Source: Amycolatopsis orientalis DSM 43388 (GTDB lineage: Bacteria; Actinomycetota; Actinomycetes; Mycobacteriales; Pseudonocardiaceae). Taken from it: a DNA stretch of 64,000 nucleotides. Below the pieces are notes generated by a model, which saw nothing but the letters and a program-made list of their open reading frames with translations, had not been told where the DNA came from and did not search any database. Shown piece by piece: positions 47,294-55,187 of this stretch. How positions within the stretch are numbered: the stretch's first letter is position 1; every line of letters starts with the position of its first letter. A program made the translations under genes and the position numbers. The DNA lies in NCBI RefSeq assembly GCF_000411975.1, contig NZ_ASXG01000126.1, positions 62,001 to 126,000 of the forward strand, read 5' to 3'.

Positions 47294-48058
47294 GTCGTCT
47301 GCCTCGAGCGTGACGTCCGGGCCGGGAACAGCGGATGTACCGGTGGCCAGGACGGCGCCGCGCGGGAAAACGTCGCCGCGGTAGAGCCACGCGACCAGAT
47401 CCGCGAGGCGCCGGCGCAGCCGCTCGGTGGACGTCTCCCCTGCCCAAAGCAGTTCGCCGGCGCGACGGATCGCCACGGTGATGCCGAGCGTGTACGGGTC
47501 CGGGATCTCTTGCGCGGGCACGATCCACGGCCCGGCCGCGCACGAACCGCGGTACATCTTCGCCTGCGGCAGGTACAGCGGGTTCTCGCCTTCGATGCTG
47601 CGGGAACTCACGTCGTTGACGATCGTGTAGCCGACGATCTCCGCGTGCGCGTTGCACACCAACGCCAATTCGGGTTCCGGAACGTCCCAAGTGGAGTCCT
47701 CGCGCACGCCGATCGGCTCGCCCGGCCCGCGCACGCGATGGCCGATGCTCTTGAAGAACAGCTCCGGCCGCTCTGCCTCGTAGACGCGAGCGTAGACGTC
47801 GGCGTCGCCGCTCTCTTCCATCCGCGCCTCGCGCGACACCTCGTAGGTGACCCCGGCGGCCCACACCTCGGTGTCGTCGTCGACCGGAGCTCGCAGCTCG
47901 GCCGGTGCTCCGGGCGTCAGCTCGATCGCCAGTGCTTCGGCGGAATCCTCCGCGGGCAGGGCGAGCAGGGAGCCGAGCGTGATGCCGGTTGGCAGCGCCC
48001 CGGTGGACTGGCCGTCGGTGACCTGCCAGCCCGCGGCGGTCTTCACCAGGCGGCGCAT
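47291..48058 (-). CDS. Fumarylacetoacetase-family hydrolase, ended early by TAG
   Basis: A 255-residue product as read; 277 residues if the TAG is passed. FAH-fold features: WAAGVTYEVSREARMEESG, ELFFKSIGHRVRGPGE, the metal-binding DSTWDVPEPELALV, and YTIVNDVSSRSIEGEN with YLPQAKMYRGSCAAGP. Family members act on 2-keto acids, for example 2-keto-3-deoxy-sugar acid dehydratases. The ATG overlaps the stop of the dehydratase gene by one base (TGATG), so both serve one pathway. Loss of the last beta-strand might reduce or abolish activity. Confidence 0.85.
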   Translation of the reverse strand: MRRLVKTAAGWQVTDGQSTGALPTGITLGSLLALPAEDSAEALAIELTPGAPAELRAPVDDDTEVWAAGVTYEVSREARMEESGDADVYARVYEAERPELFFKSIGHRVRGPGEPIGVREDSTWDVPEPELALVCNAHAEIVGYTIVNDVSSRSIEGENPLYLPQAKMYRGSCAAGPWIVPAQEIPDPYTLGITVAIRRAGELLWAGETSTERLRRRLADLVAWLYRGDVFPRGAVLATGTSAVPGPDVTLEADD

Positions 48059-49758
48059 CAGTGCGAATCCCTCGGCACGGCGGACCCGCGGGCGCCGTGC
48101 AGGAAATCGAAGTCCGCGCCGAGATGCGCCTGGGTGACGTGCTCGCGGTAGAGCCAGGTGTATCCGCTGCGGTACGGGCTTTCCGGCGGCGTCCAGGCTT
48201 CGCGGCGGGCGGCGAGTTCGTCGTCGGGCACGTGCAGGGTCAGCTGGCGCGCCGGGGTGTCGAGCGTGATCCGGTCTCCGGTGCGGACGAGCGCGAGCGG
48301 GCCGCCGACCGCCGATTCCGGGCTCACGTGCAGCACGACGGTCCCGTACCCGGTGCCGGACATCCGGCCGTCGCAGATCCGCACCACGTCGGTGATGCCC
48401 TGTTCGAGCAGCTTCTTCGGCACCGGGACGTTCGCCACCTCCGGCATCCCCGGGTAGCCCTTCGGGCCCGCGCCGCGGATGACCAGGATCGTGTCCGCGG
48501 TGACGGGCAGGTCCGGGTCGTCGGCGACGCGGTGGTAGTCCTCCGCGGCGTCGAAGACCAGTGCCGGACCGGTGTGCGTGAGCAGTTCCGGCGAAGCGGC
48601 CGACTGCTTCAGCACCGCGCCTTCGGGAGCGAGATTCCCGGTGAGCACCGCGGTTCCGGTGCCGGGCGGCTGGAACGGCGCCTCGACGGTCGTGATCACC
48701 TCGTCGTTCCAGCACTGCGCGGGTTCCCACGGCTTGCCGGCGACCGTGCGGACGTCGGTGTGCAGGAGTCCGGCATCCGCGAGCCGGGACAAGACCACGG
48801 GAACTCCGCCCGCGTAACAGAAATCCTCCATCAGGAACCGGCCCGAGGGCATCAGGTCGACCAGCGTGGGCACCGCTCGGCCGAGCTCGTCGAAGTCGCT
48901 CATCGCGAGCGGGACGCCGACACGCCCGGCCAGCGCGAGCAGGTGCACGATCGCGTTGGTGGACCCGCCGATCGCCGCGTTGACGCGGACCGCGTTCTCG
49001 AACGCCGCGCGGGTCAGGATCGCCGACGGTTTCAGGTCTTCCCGCACCATCGCGACAATGCGCTGCCCGGCGGCCTGCGCGGTCTCGAAGCGGCGCACGT
49101 CGACCGCGGGCCAAGTCGCCGAACCGGGCAGCTGCATGCCGAGCGCTTCGGCGAGACAGGCCATCGTCGAGGCGGTGCCCATGGTCATGCAGTGGCCGTT
49201 CGAGCGGGCCATGCAGCCTTCGGCGAAGAAGCATTCCTCCTCGGTCATCCGGCCGGCTTTGAGCTCTTCCTCGAACTTCCAGACGTGCGTGCCCGAGCCG
49301 ACGTCGCCGCCGCGGAACTTGCCGTTGAGCATCGGGCCGCCGGTCACCATCACCGCGGGCAAGTCGACGCTCGCCGCGCCCATGAGCATCGCCGGGGTCG
49401 TCTTGTCGCAGCCGGAGAGGAGGACGACGCCGTCCAGCGGGTTGGCGCGGATCAGCTCCTCGACCTCCATCGCCATCAGGTTGCGGTAGAGCATCGCGGT
49501 GGGGCGCATGAGCGTTTCGCCGGTCGCCATCGTCGGGAACGCGAGCGGGAAGCCGCCCGCCTGCCAGACGCCGCGCTTGACCGCCTCGGCGACGCGGTCG
49601 AGGTGGACGTTGCACGGGGCCAGCTCGGAAGCGCTCACCGCGATCCCGATCACCGGGCGGCCGTCGAACACCTCCGGGCCGAAGCCCTGGGACCGCATCC
49701 ACGACCGGTGGATCATCCCCGCCCGGCCGGACGCCCCGAACCACGCCGCACTGCGCAC
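48058..49758 (-). CDS. IlvD/Edd-family dehydratase (probable sugar-acid dehydratase)
   Basis: A 566-residue Fe-S-dependent dehydratase. Cluster and active-site motifs: LSGCDKTTPAMLMGAASVDLP, FFAEGCMARSNGHCMTMGTAST, and VRICDGRMSGTGYGTVVLHVSPES. The family removes water from dihydroxy acids; branched-chain IlvD and the sugar-acid (arabonate, xylonate, gluconate) branch differ in detail. The coupled FAH-family gene points to the sugar-acid branch giving a 2-keto-3-deoxy acid. The GTG at 49758 with GGGAG is chosen because it gives the conserved N-terminus RSQGFGPEVFDGRPVIGI. Confidence 0.9.
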   Translation of the reverse strand: MRSAAWFGASGRAGMIHRSWMRSQGFGPEVFDGRPVIGIAVSASELAPCNVHLDRVAEAVKRGVWQAGGFPLAFPTMATGETLMRPTAMLYRNLMAMEVEELIRANPLDGVVLLSGCDKTTPAMLMGAASVDLPAVMVTGGPMLNGKFRGGDVGSGTHVWKFEEELKAGRMTEEECFFAEGCMARSNGHCMTMGTASTMACLAEALGMQLPGSATWPAVDVRRFETAQAAGQRIVAMVREDLKPSAILTRAAFENAVRVNAAIGGSTNAIVHLLALAGRVGVPLAMSDFDELGRAVPTLVDLMPSGRFLMEDFCYAGGVPVVLSRLADAGLLHTDVRTVAGKPWEPAQCWNDEVITTVEAPFQPPGTGTAVLTGNLAPEGAVLKQSAASPELLTHTGPALVFDAAEDYHRVADDPDLPVTADTILVIRGAGPKGYPGMPEVANVPVPKKLLEQGITDVVRICDGRMSGTGYGTVVLHVSPESAVGGPLALVRTGDRITLDTPARQLTLHVPDDELAARREAWTPPESPYRSGYTWLYREHVTQAHLGADFDFLHGARGSAVPRDSH

Positions 49759-49900
49759 CCGCCGCTCCCTTCTCCGGACCCTCCTCGATACCCGATCGGG
49801 CGGATCCTGGCAATCGGCTGAGAATTCCGGTGAACCGGACACTCCGCGGGTCCACCGGACGTTGGGGGGTGAGAACGTTGCCGGAGACGCGAGGTGTGCG

Positions 49901-50176
49901 ATGAGCCTGATCGGGACCCTGGTCGGGTACGTCCTGACCGTGTTCATCGTGGTGCTGGTGGTGCGGATGGTCCTGGACTGGACGCGCCTGGTGGCGACCG
50001 GGCCCGCGTGGCTGGGCCAGGTCCGCCGGATCACCCACCGCGCGACCGAGCCGGTGATCGCCCCGGTGCGCCGGGTGCTGCCGCCGATCCGCGCCGGAGG
50101 GGTCGGCTTCGACCTGGCGTTCACGGTGGTCTTCGTCGCGGCGTTGGTGGTGCGGTCGGTGGCGTTCGCTTTGTGA
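49901..50176 (+). CDS. YggT-family membrane protein
   Basis: A 91-residue protein with two membrane segments (LIGTLVGYVLTVFIVVLVV and LAFTVVFVAALVVRSVAFAL) around RRITHRATEPVIAPVRRVLPP, the family signature. The better known YggT gene of actinobacteria lies in the cell-division cluster after sepF; no such genes are near, so this is a second or relocated copy. Divergent from the dehydratase operon. The function is unknown, possibly membrane or osmotic homeostasis. Confidence 0.88.
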   Translation: MSLIGTLVGYVLTVFIVVLVVRMVLDWTRLVATGPAWLGQVRRITHRATEPVIAPVRRVLPPIRAGGVGFDLAFTVVFVAALVVRSVAFAL

Positions 50177-50513
50177 GCGGCGGCGAGTTCGGGTTCTGGG
50201 GAGACCGGGGCGCGAGCTTGTGCGCGGTGGGCCGGGGGTCGGGCTCCGGTGAAGTGACGGCGCGAATGTGCGCGGCGGTGTCTCTCGCGGATGGCCGTGG
50301 GTGCGGTCGGTTGGCCGCGGATGGGCGAGCTTGTTCGCGCGGCGACGGTTGATCGGGCTTTGCTGGGCCAGCGGTTGCGGTGCCGTGCGAGTGCTTCAGG
50401 CCCCGGTCACGTCAAGTGAGCCTAGATGCGAAACCGCAGTAAGGGGTGGTCGGCCGGTAGATCACCGGTCGATGCGTTGGCGGGTGCGGGCGGCGCAGTG
50501 CCGCGGCTGGGAG
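50177..50513. repeat. Spacer with degenerate copies of the yggT 3' end
   Basis: The end of yggT (GCGTTCGCTTTGTGAGCGG, with the stop) is echoed as GCGCGAGCTTGTGCGCGG (from 50211), GCGCGAATGTGCGCGGCGG (from 50260) and GCGAGCTTGTTCGCGCGG (from 50326). The TTGTGNGCGG core recurs at intervals of 47, 48 and 65 bp. No gene is supported in the spacer. Lower confidence than the two 73-bp arrays. Confidence 0.45.
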
Positions 50514-51659
50514 TCAGCCGGGCTTGCCGGTGGGGACCGGGGAGGGTTCGTCGTCGGGGCGGCCGCGGGTGGTCCAGGAGTCGTAGCTGCGCATGAGGAA
50601 GCGGTGGGCGGGGCGTTCGACCAGGCGGGTGAGGGCCCAGCCCAGGACGACGCCGGTGGTGATCATCCCCGCGGTTTGCAGCAGCGGGTCTGCGCCGAGG
50701 CCGGACAGCCAGTGCAGGACGAGGTAGCCGATGGCCTGGTGGATCAGGAAGACGCCGTAGGAGACTCCGGCGAACCAGGTGATCGCGCGCTGGGCGAACG
50801 ACGGGAGGAACCGGTTCCAGTCCGGGCCGGCCGCGGCGAGCGAGATGACCGCGAGGCCGGCTGCGATGCCGAGCGTCGAGCCCCATTCGACATCGATTCC
50901 GGCCGGGGTGACGGCCGCGCCGTGCAGGGCGTGCGCGGTGACGCAGAGGACTTCCAGCAGGATGAATTCCGGCGTGGACATGCGTTTCTTCGTCCAGAGC
51001 CAGACCGCGACGCCGGCGACGAAGAGGTGCCAGCGGTGGAAGCCGAAACCGTCGACGATGACGCGGTACCACTCGGGCGGACCGGCGATGCGCAGCGGCC
51101 ACTGCGCGAGCGGGACCAGCAGGGCGGCCCACAGCACGACGCGGAACTTGCGGCCGTGGCCCCAGCTGCCGCGATAGAGCAGCGCGGCGACGGTGAACGC
51201 CATGAGCTGGAGGGGAATCGTCCAGTGGGAGCCGTCGAGGAAGGGGAAGTCGGCGGGCTTCCAGTTCCAGAGCATGAGCAGGTTGGCGGCGAGGTCGCCG
51301 AACCGCGGGCTGAACCAGCCGGGCGGCGAGAGGTACCGCAGCGCGAAGTAGATCACCACGACCGCGGCGAGAAACGGCGGCAGCAACCGCGCGATCCGCC
51401 CCCACCAGTACCGGCCGAGCGACCCGCGCCCGATCGTGACGGCGGCGAAGTACGCGGAGATCACGAGCAGCAGGCTCGCCCCGATCTGATGCGGGAACAC
51501 GAACCGCCGCGGTCCCAGTTCGGGGTGCACGACGACGCTCATGAAGGTCGCGTGGTACAGCAGCACCAGCACGACGCACCCACCGCGCACGAGGTCCCAG
51601 CTGATCCGCCGGTTCCCCGAAGACACGCTTACCGGACGGAACGAGGACACGCGCGTCAC
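50514..51659 (-). CDS. Membrane acyltransferase (OafA/acyltransferase 3 family)
   Basis: A 381-residue polytopic protein with about ten membrane segments. Family features: WDLVRGGCVVLVLLYHATF (the conserved R and H), YWWGRIARLLPPFLAAVVV, WTIPLQLMAFTVAALLY, and the C-terminal GVSYGVFLIHQAIGYLVLHWL. Members O-acylate sugars of polysaccharides, lipids or antibiotics. The start is GTG. The target cannot be deduced. Confidence 0.9.
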   Translation of the reverse strand: MTRVSSFRPVSVSSGNRRISWDLVRGGCVVLVLLYHATFMSVVVHPELGPRRFVFPHQIGASLLLVISAYFAAVTIGRGSLGRYWWGRIARLLPPFLAAVVVIYFALRYLSPPGWFSPRFGDLAANLLMLWNWKPADFPFLDGSHWTIPLQLMAFTVAALLYRGSWGHGRKFRVVLWAALLVPLAQWPLRIAGPPEWYRVIVDGFGFHRWHLFVAGVAVWLWTKKRMSTPEFILLEVLCVTAHALHGAAVTPAGIDVEWGSTLGIAAGLAVISLAAAGPDWNRFLPSFAQRAITWFAGVSYGVFLIHQAIGYLVLHWLSGLGADPLLQTAGMITTGVVLGWALTRLVERPAHRFLMRSYDSWTTRGRPDDEPSPVPTGKPG

Positions 51660-52532
51660 CGTAACTGGTGGGCTCCACGAGACGAGGAGGGACCCTGGGG
51701 CGTGGCGGACGGGGCTTTTCCGGTACTGGGCACGGGTTCGCGGCCAGTACGCGGGGAGCGCTTGGGGAAAAGCCGTGGTGGCAGCCGGGTTTCAGCTGGG
51801 GCGGGTCGCGGGCTGGGCCGGCTGGGTGTTGTGGGTTGCCGCTGCCGGTTCCGGTGGGTGAGAGGTTTTAGGTTGGAGGCATGGAGGATTCGCTCGTCGG
51901 GTGTGACGGACGAATGCTTGCTTGGTTCCGGCGGACGGTGAGGTTGCCAGGCCAGGAAGGTGATCCAGGCGCGGCTGAATCGGTCTTGTGAACGGTCGCG
52001 CTGCACGGTTCGGCACGATCAGGTAAGGCTGGATGCCGCGCCAGCTCGCTGCCCCTCCTCTGCCGATCGCTGCCGTGCAACGACTATGCGACCCCCCTGG
52101 ACCGGCTCGGTGGCGGCAGGCGGAGGCGAGGCCAAGAAGCCGGAGCAGCCCCGCCGACCTCAGCCAGCCTGCTTCCAGGCCGCGACCGGCCGGGCTCGAG
52201 GCGATCGGTCGCTGCAGCACTGTCTGCCCCTGGCTCTTGAGCGGGCAGGCCGGCCGCGCGCGGATTTCGCTCGCCCCAACATCCGATGCTCGGGCCGAAA
52301 CTGGCCTTCGCTCCCCCGCCCAGATGCGGCCCGGCTGCCCGGCCCGCCATTCCCGGCCCACATCGACGGACTGTGCCCACCCCGCACTGGCCAGCCGCAA
52401 CCCGCCAGCAATGGCAGCCGCGCCCCAGCCGACCTTGGCAGCCGTGCCGGGACCGCTTTGTCTCGCGCGGAGCGTGCGCCAGCGCTGCCCCACCCGGCCT
52501 GGCTCTGCCGCCCGGCGGGTCCGGGCAGGTCG
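51660..52532. other. Long gene-free stretch
   Basis: About 870 bp upstream of the acyltransferase without a convincing gene. Frames are open on both strands but low-complexity (Ala/Pro/Arg/Gly), lack ribosome-binding sites and resemble no family. Together with the array that follows it makes a 1.45-kb intergenic region, the largest of the window. It may be decayed coding DNA or older, unrecognisable repeat units. Confidence 0.45.
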
Positions 52533-53110
52533 GCCCGGATCCGCCGGGCTTCAACGCGACCTCTTTCGCGGTCACCGTCCCCGCGGCCCGCCCAGCCAGG
52601 CATCTCGACCTCACCAGGCGTGAAGACGACCTCCCTCGCCACCGCCATGCGCGCATCCCGGCCCGCCCCAGCCAGCCCTCACTCGCCAGGCGTGACCGCG
52701 ACCGCCTCGCCACCCCCGCGCGCCACCTGGCCAGACAGCCGCCATCCCAGGATCGAACGTGCCCCCCTCGCAGCACCGCGCCCGCGGTCCGACCCGGCTC
52801 GGCCAGGCAACTCTTACTCGGCGGGCGTGAAGACGACCTCTCCTGCCGCCACCGCACCCGCGGTGGCGGCCTGACCAGCAAGACAGCCCTCACTCGCCCA
52901 GCGTGAAGACGGCCTCCCCACCGCCACCGCACCCGCAACCGGCCCGCCCAAACCAGACAGCCCCCCACTCGCCCAGCGCGAAGACGACCCCCCACCGCCA
53001 CCGCACCCACAACCGACCCGCCCAAACCAGACAGCCCCCCACTCAGCGGGCGTGACCGCGACCTCCCCCCGCCACCACCGCGCCCGCGGTCCGGCTGGCC
53101 CAGACAGCCC
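52533..53110. repeat. Eight degenerate tandem copies of the isochorismatase gene's 3' end
   Basis: CACTC(GCC) landmarks fall at about 52539, 52611, 52680, 52742, 52815, 52891, 52966 and 53040, then 53112 in the real gene, mostly 72-76 bp apart. On the minus strand the units encode versions of the gene's C-terminus: GRAAGTVTAKEVALKPGG (farthest), MAVAREVVFTPGE, EAVAVTPGE-stop, TAGAVAAGEVVFTPAE-stop, GGGGEAVFTLGE-stop. The real one is GRIAGTVTTKEIAFKAGE-stop. The farthest unit is about 70% identical in DNA over 57 bp, and most differences are in third codon positions. Confidence 0.8.
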
Positions 53111-53671
53111 TCACTCGCCAGCCTTGAAGGCGATCTCCTTCGTCGTCACCGTGCCCGCGATGCGGCCCGGAGCCGATTGATGGGTCCAGTACAGGTTCGT
53201 GTGTGCGATGACTTGCGCGGGCGGCGGCGCGCCCCACGCGGTGCGGTCACCCGTTGTGTGGGCGTCGCTCACCAGGGTCGCGTCGTAGCCTCGTGCGAAG
53301 GCGCCGTGCAGGGTGGAGCGGATGCAGGCGTCCGTCTCGGCTCCGCTTACCACCAGGCGTCCAACCGCGCGGTCGGCGAGAATCGACTCCAGCGCGGTGT
53401 CTTCGAACGAGTCGCCGTAGGACTTGTCCACCACCGGCTCGGCGGGTGCGGGCTTCAGTTCCGGGACCAGCTCCCAGTCCGGGCTGCCCTTCTTCAAATC
53501 CTCGTCGTTGTGCTGGACCCACACGACGGGGACCCCGGCCTCCCGGGCTTTGTCCACCAGTTCCGCCACGTTCGCCACGACGCCGTCGCGCTCGTGCGCG
53601 TCCGCGACGACGCCGTTTTGCACGTCGACGACCAGCAGTGCGGTGTTCGGCCGGTCCTTCAGAGTGGTCAT
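53111..53671 (-). CDS. Isochorismatase-family cysteine hydrolase
   Basis: A 186-residue hydrolase with the complete catalytic triad: D16 (LLVVDVQNG), K83 (VVDKSYGDSF) and C116 (GAETDACIRST). The cis-peptide-type VVSGAETD and TLVSDAHTT motifs also match. Family members hydrolyse isochorismate, nicotinamide or other amides; lacking any siderophore gene nearby, a nicotinamidase-like or general amidase role is more likely. It lies 63 bp after the leftward marR and could be co-transcribed with it. Its 3' end is followed by the degenerate array. Confidence 0.9.
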   Translation of the reverse strand: MTTLKDRPNTALLVVDVQNGVVADAHERDGVVANVAELVDKAREAGVPVVWVQHNDEDLKKGSPDWELVPELKPAPAEPVVDKSYGDSFEDTALESILADRAVGRLVVSGAETDACIRSTLHGAFARGYDATLVSDAHTTGDRTAWGAPPPAQVIAHTNLYWTHQSAPGRIAGTVTTKEIAFKAGE

Positions 53672-53734
53672 GAGCTTTCCCTCCAGTCAGGTACCGCTCA
53701 CGCTAGCCCCCGCCACCGACAAAACCGGTCGAAG

Positions 53735-54268
53735 TCACTCCGGGCGGAGCGAATCGTGCGGGGAGGACGGGCCGAACTCGGTCTCGAAGCGGGCCAGGAG
53801 GCGGGACAGCAGAGCGTTCAGGCTCGCCAGGTCAGCCTCGTTCAGGGCGGAAGAGAACAGGGCCCGCTCTCGTTCGGTGCGTTTCCGGGTCGCGGCGGCC
53901 CAGCGGGCGCGGCCTTTGCGGGTCAGGCGGATCGGGCGGCTTCGGCCGTCCGAGGAGGCGGCGACCCGTTCCACCAGGCCCGCGCGCTCCAGGCGGTCGA
54001 TCCGGACGGTGACGGTTCCGGAGGTGACGCCGAGGCGGTCGCCCAGTTCCTTCGGCGTCAGGACGGCGGCTCGGCCGGAGCGGTGGAGGGCCGACAGGGC
54101 TTGCCAATCCCCGGCGCTGAAGCCGTATTCCTCCGCGACGTCGCGCAGCACCTGTTCGAACTGCCGCGACAGCCGCCCGATCCTCTGCCGGGCCGCTTCG
54201 ACCTGCTCGTGCACGCCGTCCGGCATCACGGCCAGCCATTCCGGCAGGCCCGCCCCCACTGAGTCCAA
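53735..54268 (-). CDS. MarR-family transcriptional regulator
   Basis: A 177-residue regulator. The winged helix is visible: DWQALSALHRSGRAAVLTPK, then ELGDRLGVTSGTVTVRIDRLE, and a wing with RVAASSDGRSRPIRLTRKG. The start is probably the TTG at 54268, which follows GAGGGAG by 7 nt; the ATG at residue 15 is an alternative. It is divergent from an SDR with a palindrome between, and upstream of the isochorismatase gene on the same strand, so it may control both. Confidence 0.85.
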   Translation of the reverse strand: MDSVGAGLPEWLAVMPDGVHEQVEAARQRIGRLSRQFEQVLRDVAEEYGFSAGDWQALSALHRSGRAAVLTPKELGDRLGVTSGTVTVRIDRLERAGLVERVAASSDGRSRPIRLTRKGRARWAAATRKRTERERALFSSALNEADLASLNALLSRLLARFETEFGPSSPHDSLRPE

Positions 54269-54297
54269 CTGGACACTCCCTCGAAGCTCAAGGTAGT

Positions 54298-54313
54298 TTG
54301 ATTTGAGTATCAA
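54298..54313. promoter_or_regulatory. MarR operator candidate
   Basis: TTGAT-TTGAGT-ATCAA (5-6-5) lies in the 70-bp spacer between divergent marR and SDR starts. The flanking TCAAGGTA occurs twice as a direct repeat. The region is the most AT-rich part of the spacer and fits overlapping promoters. Confidence 0.5.
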
Positions 54314-54338
54314 GGTACCTGGTCCTGGGGAGGTCCGC

Positions 54339-55160
54339 ATGTCCGGACGCGTCTGGTTCATCACGGGAGCGAGCAGCGGGTTCGGCCGCGTGCTCGCGGA
54401 AACCGTGCTGGCGCGCGGGGAAAACGTCGTGGCCACGGCTCGCGACCCGAGAGCGCTCGAAGGGCTGAAGACGTTCACCGCCCGGCTGGACGTCACGGAT
54501 CCGGCCTCGGTGGACGCGGCGGTGCGCGCGGCGATCGGCGAATTCGGGCGGATCGACGTGCTGGTGAACAACGCCGGGCACGGGCTGGTCGGCGCGCTCG
54601 AAGAGCTGACCGACGAGCAGGCGCGGCAGGTGCTCGAGACCAACGTGTTCGGCGTCCTGAACGTCACCCGCGCGGTGCTGCCGCACCTGCGGGCACAGCG
54701 CAGCGGGCACATCGTGCAGCTGTCGTCGGTCGGCGGGGTGGTCGGGAATCCGGGGCACGCGCTGTACGCGACGTCGAAGTTCGCGCTGGAAGGGATGTCC
54801 GAGGCGCTCGCCGGGGAGGTCGCGCCGCTGGGGATCCGGGTGAGCCTGGTGGAACCCGGGCCGTTCCGGACGGACTTCGCCGGCCGCTCGATGACGTTCT
54901 CCGAGCCCATCGACGACTACCGCGACACTCCGGCAGGCGTTGTGCGCCAACGGTTTTCCGCGCAGGACGGCAAGCAGCCGAACGATCCGGCGAAGGCGGC
55001 CGAGGCCATCCTCAAGCTGGTCGACACCCCGGACGCGCCGCTGCGGCTGCCGCTCGGCCCCGAGGCGGTCGCCCGGATCCGGGCCAAGCTCGAGCAGCAG
55101 CTCGCCGATCTGGCGGCGTGGGAGGAGGTTTCGCTGGACACGCGTTATCCGGACGACTGA
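54339..55160 (+). CDS. Short-chain dehydrogenase/reductase
   Basis: A 273-residue classical SDR: cofactor motif TGASSGFGRVLA, strand 2 end VVATARDPRALEGL, NNAGHGLVGAL, and catalytic LSSVGGVVGNPGHALYATSKFALEG with Ser, Tyr and Lys in place. The ATG at 54339 follows GGGGAGG. It resembles SDRs often regulated by a divergent MarR, here 53735-54268. The substrate is unknown. Confidence 0.92.
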   Translation: MSGRVWFITGASSGFGRVLAETVLARGENVVATARDPRALEGLKTFTARLDVTDPASVDAAVRAAIGEFGRIDVLVNNAGHGLVGALEELTDEQARQVLETNVFGVLNVTRAVLPHLRAQRSGHIVQLSSVGGVVGNPGHALYATSKFALEGMSEALAGEVAPLGIRVSLVEPGPFRTDFAGRSMTFSEPIDDYRDTPAGVVRQRFSAQDGKQPNDPAKAAEAILKLVDTPDAPLRLPLGPEAVARIRAKLEQQLADLAAWEEVSLDTRYPDD

Positions 55161-55187
55161 GCCGCTCAGCCGCCCGGATGACCCCGG

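Noticed and set aside
51960..53025. Frames of 300 residues in the gene-free stretch
   Set aside because: No ribosome-binding site, low complexity, and they run through the degenerate 3'-end array, which explains their openness.
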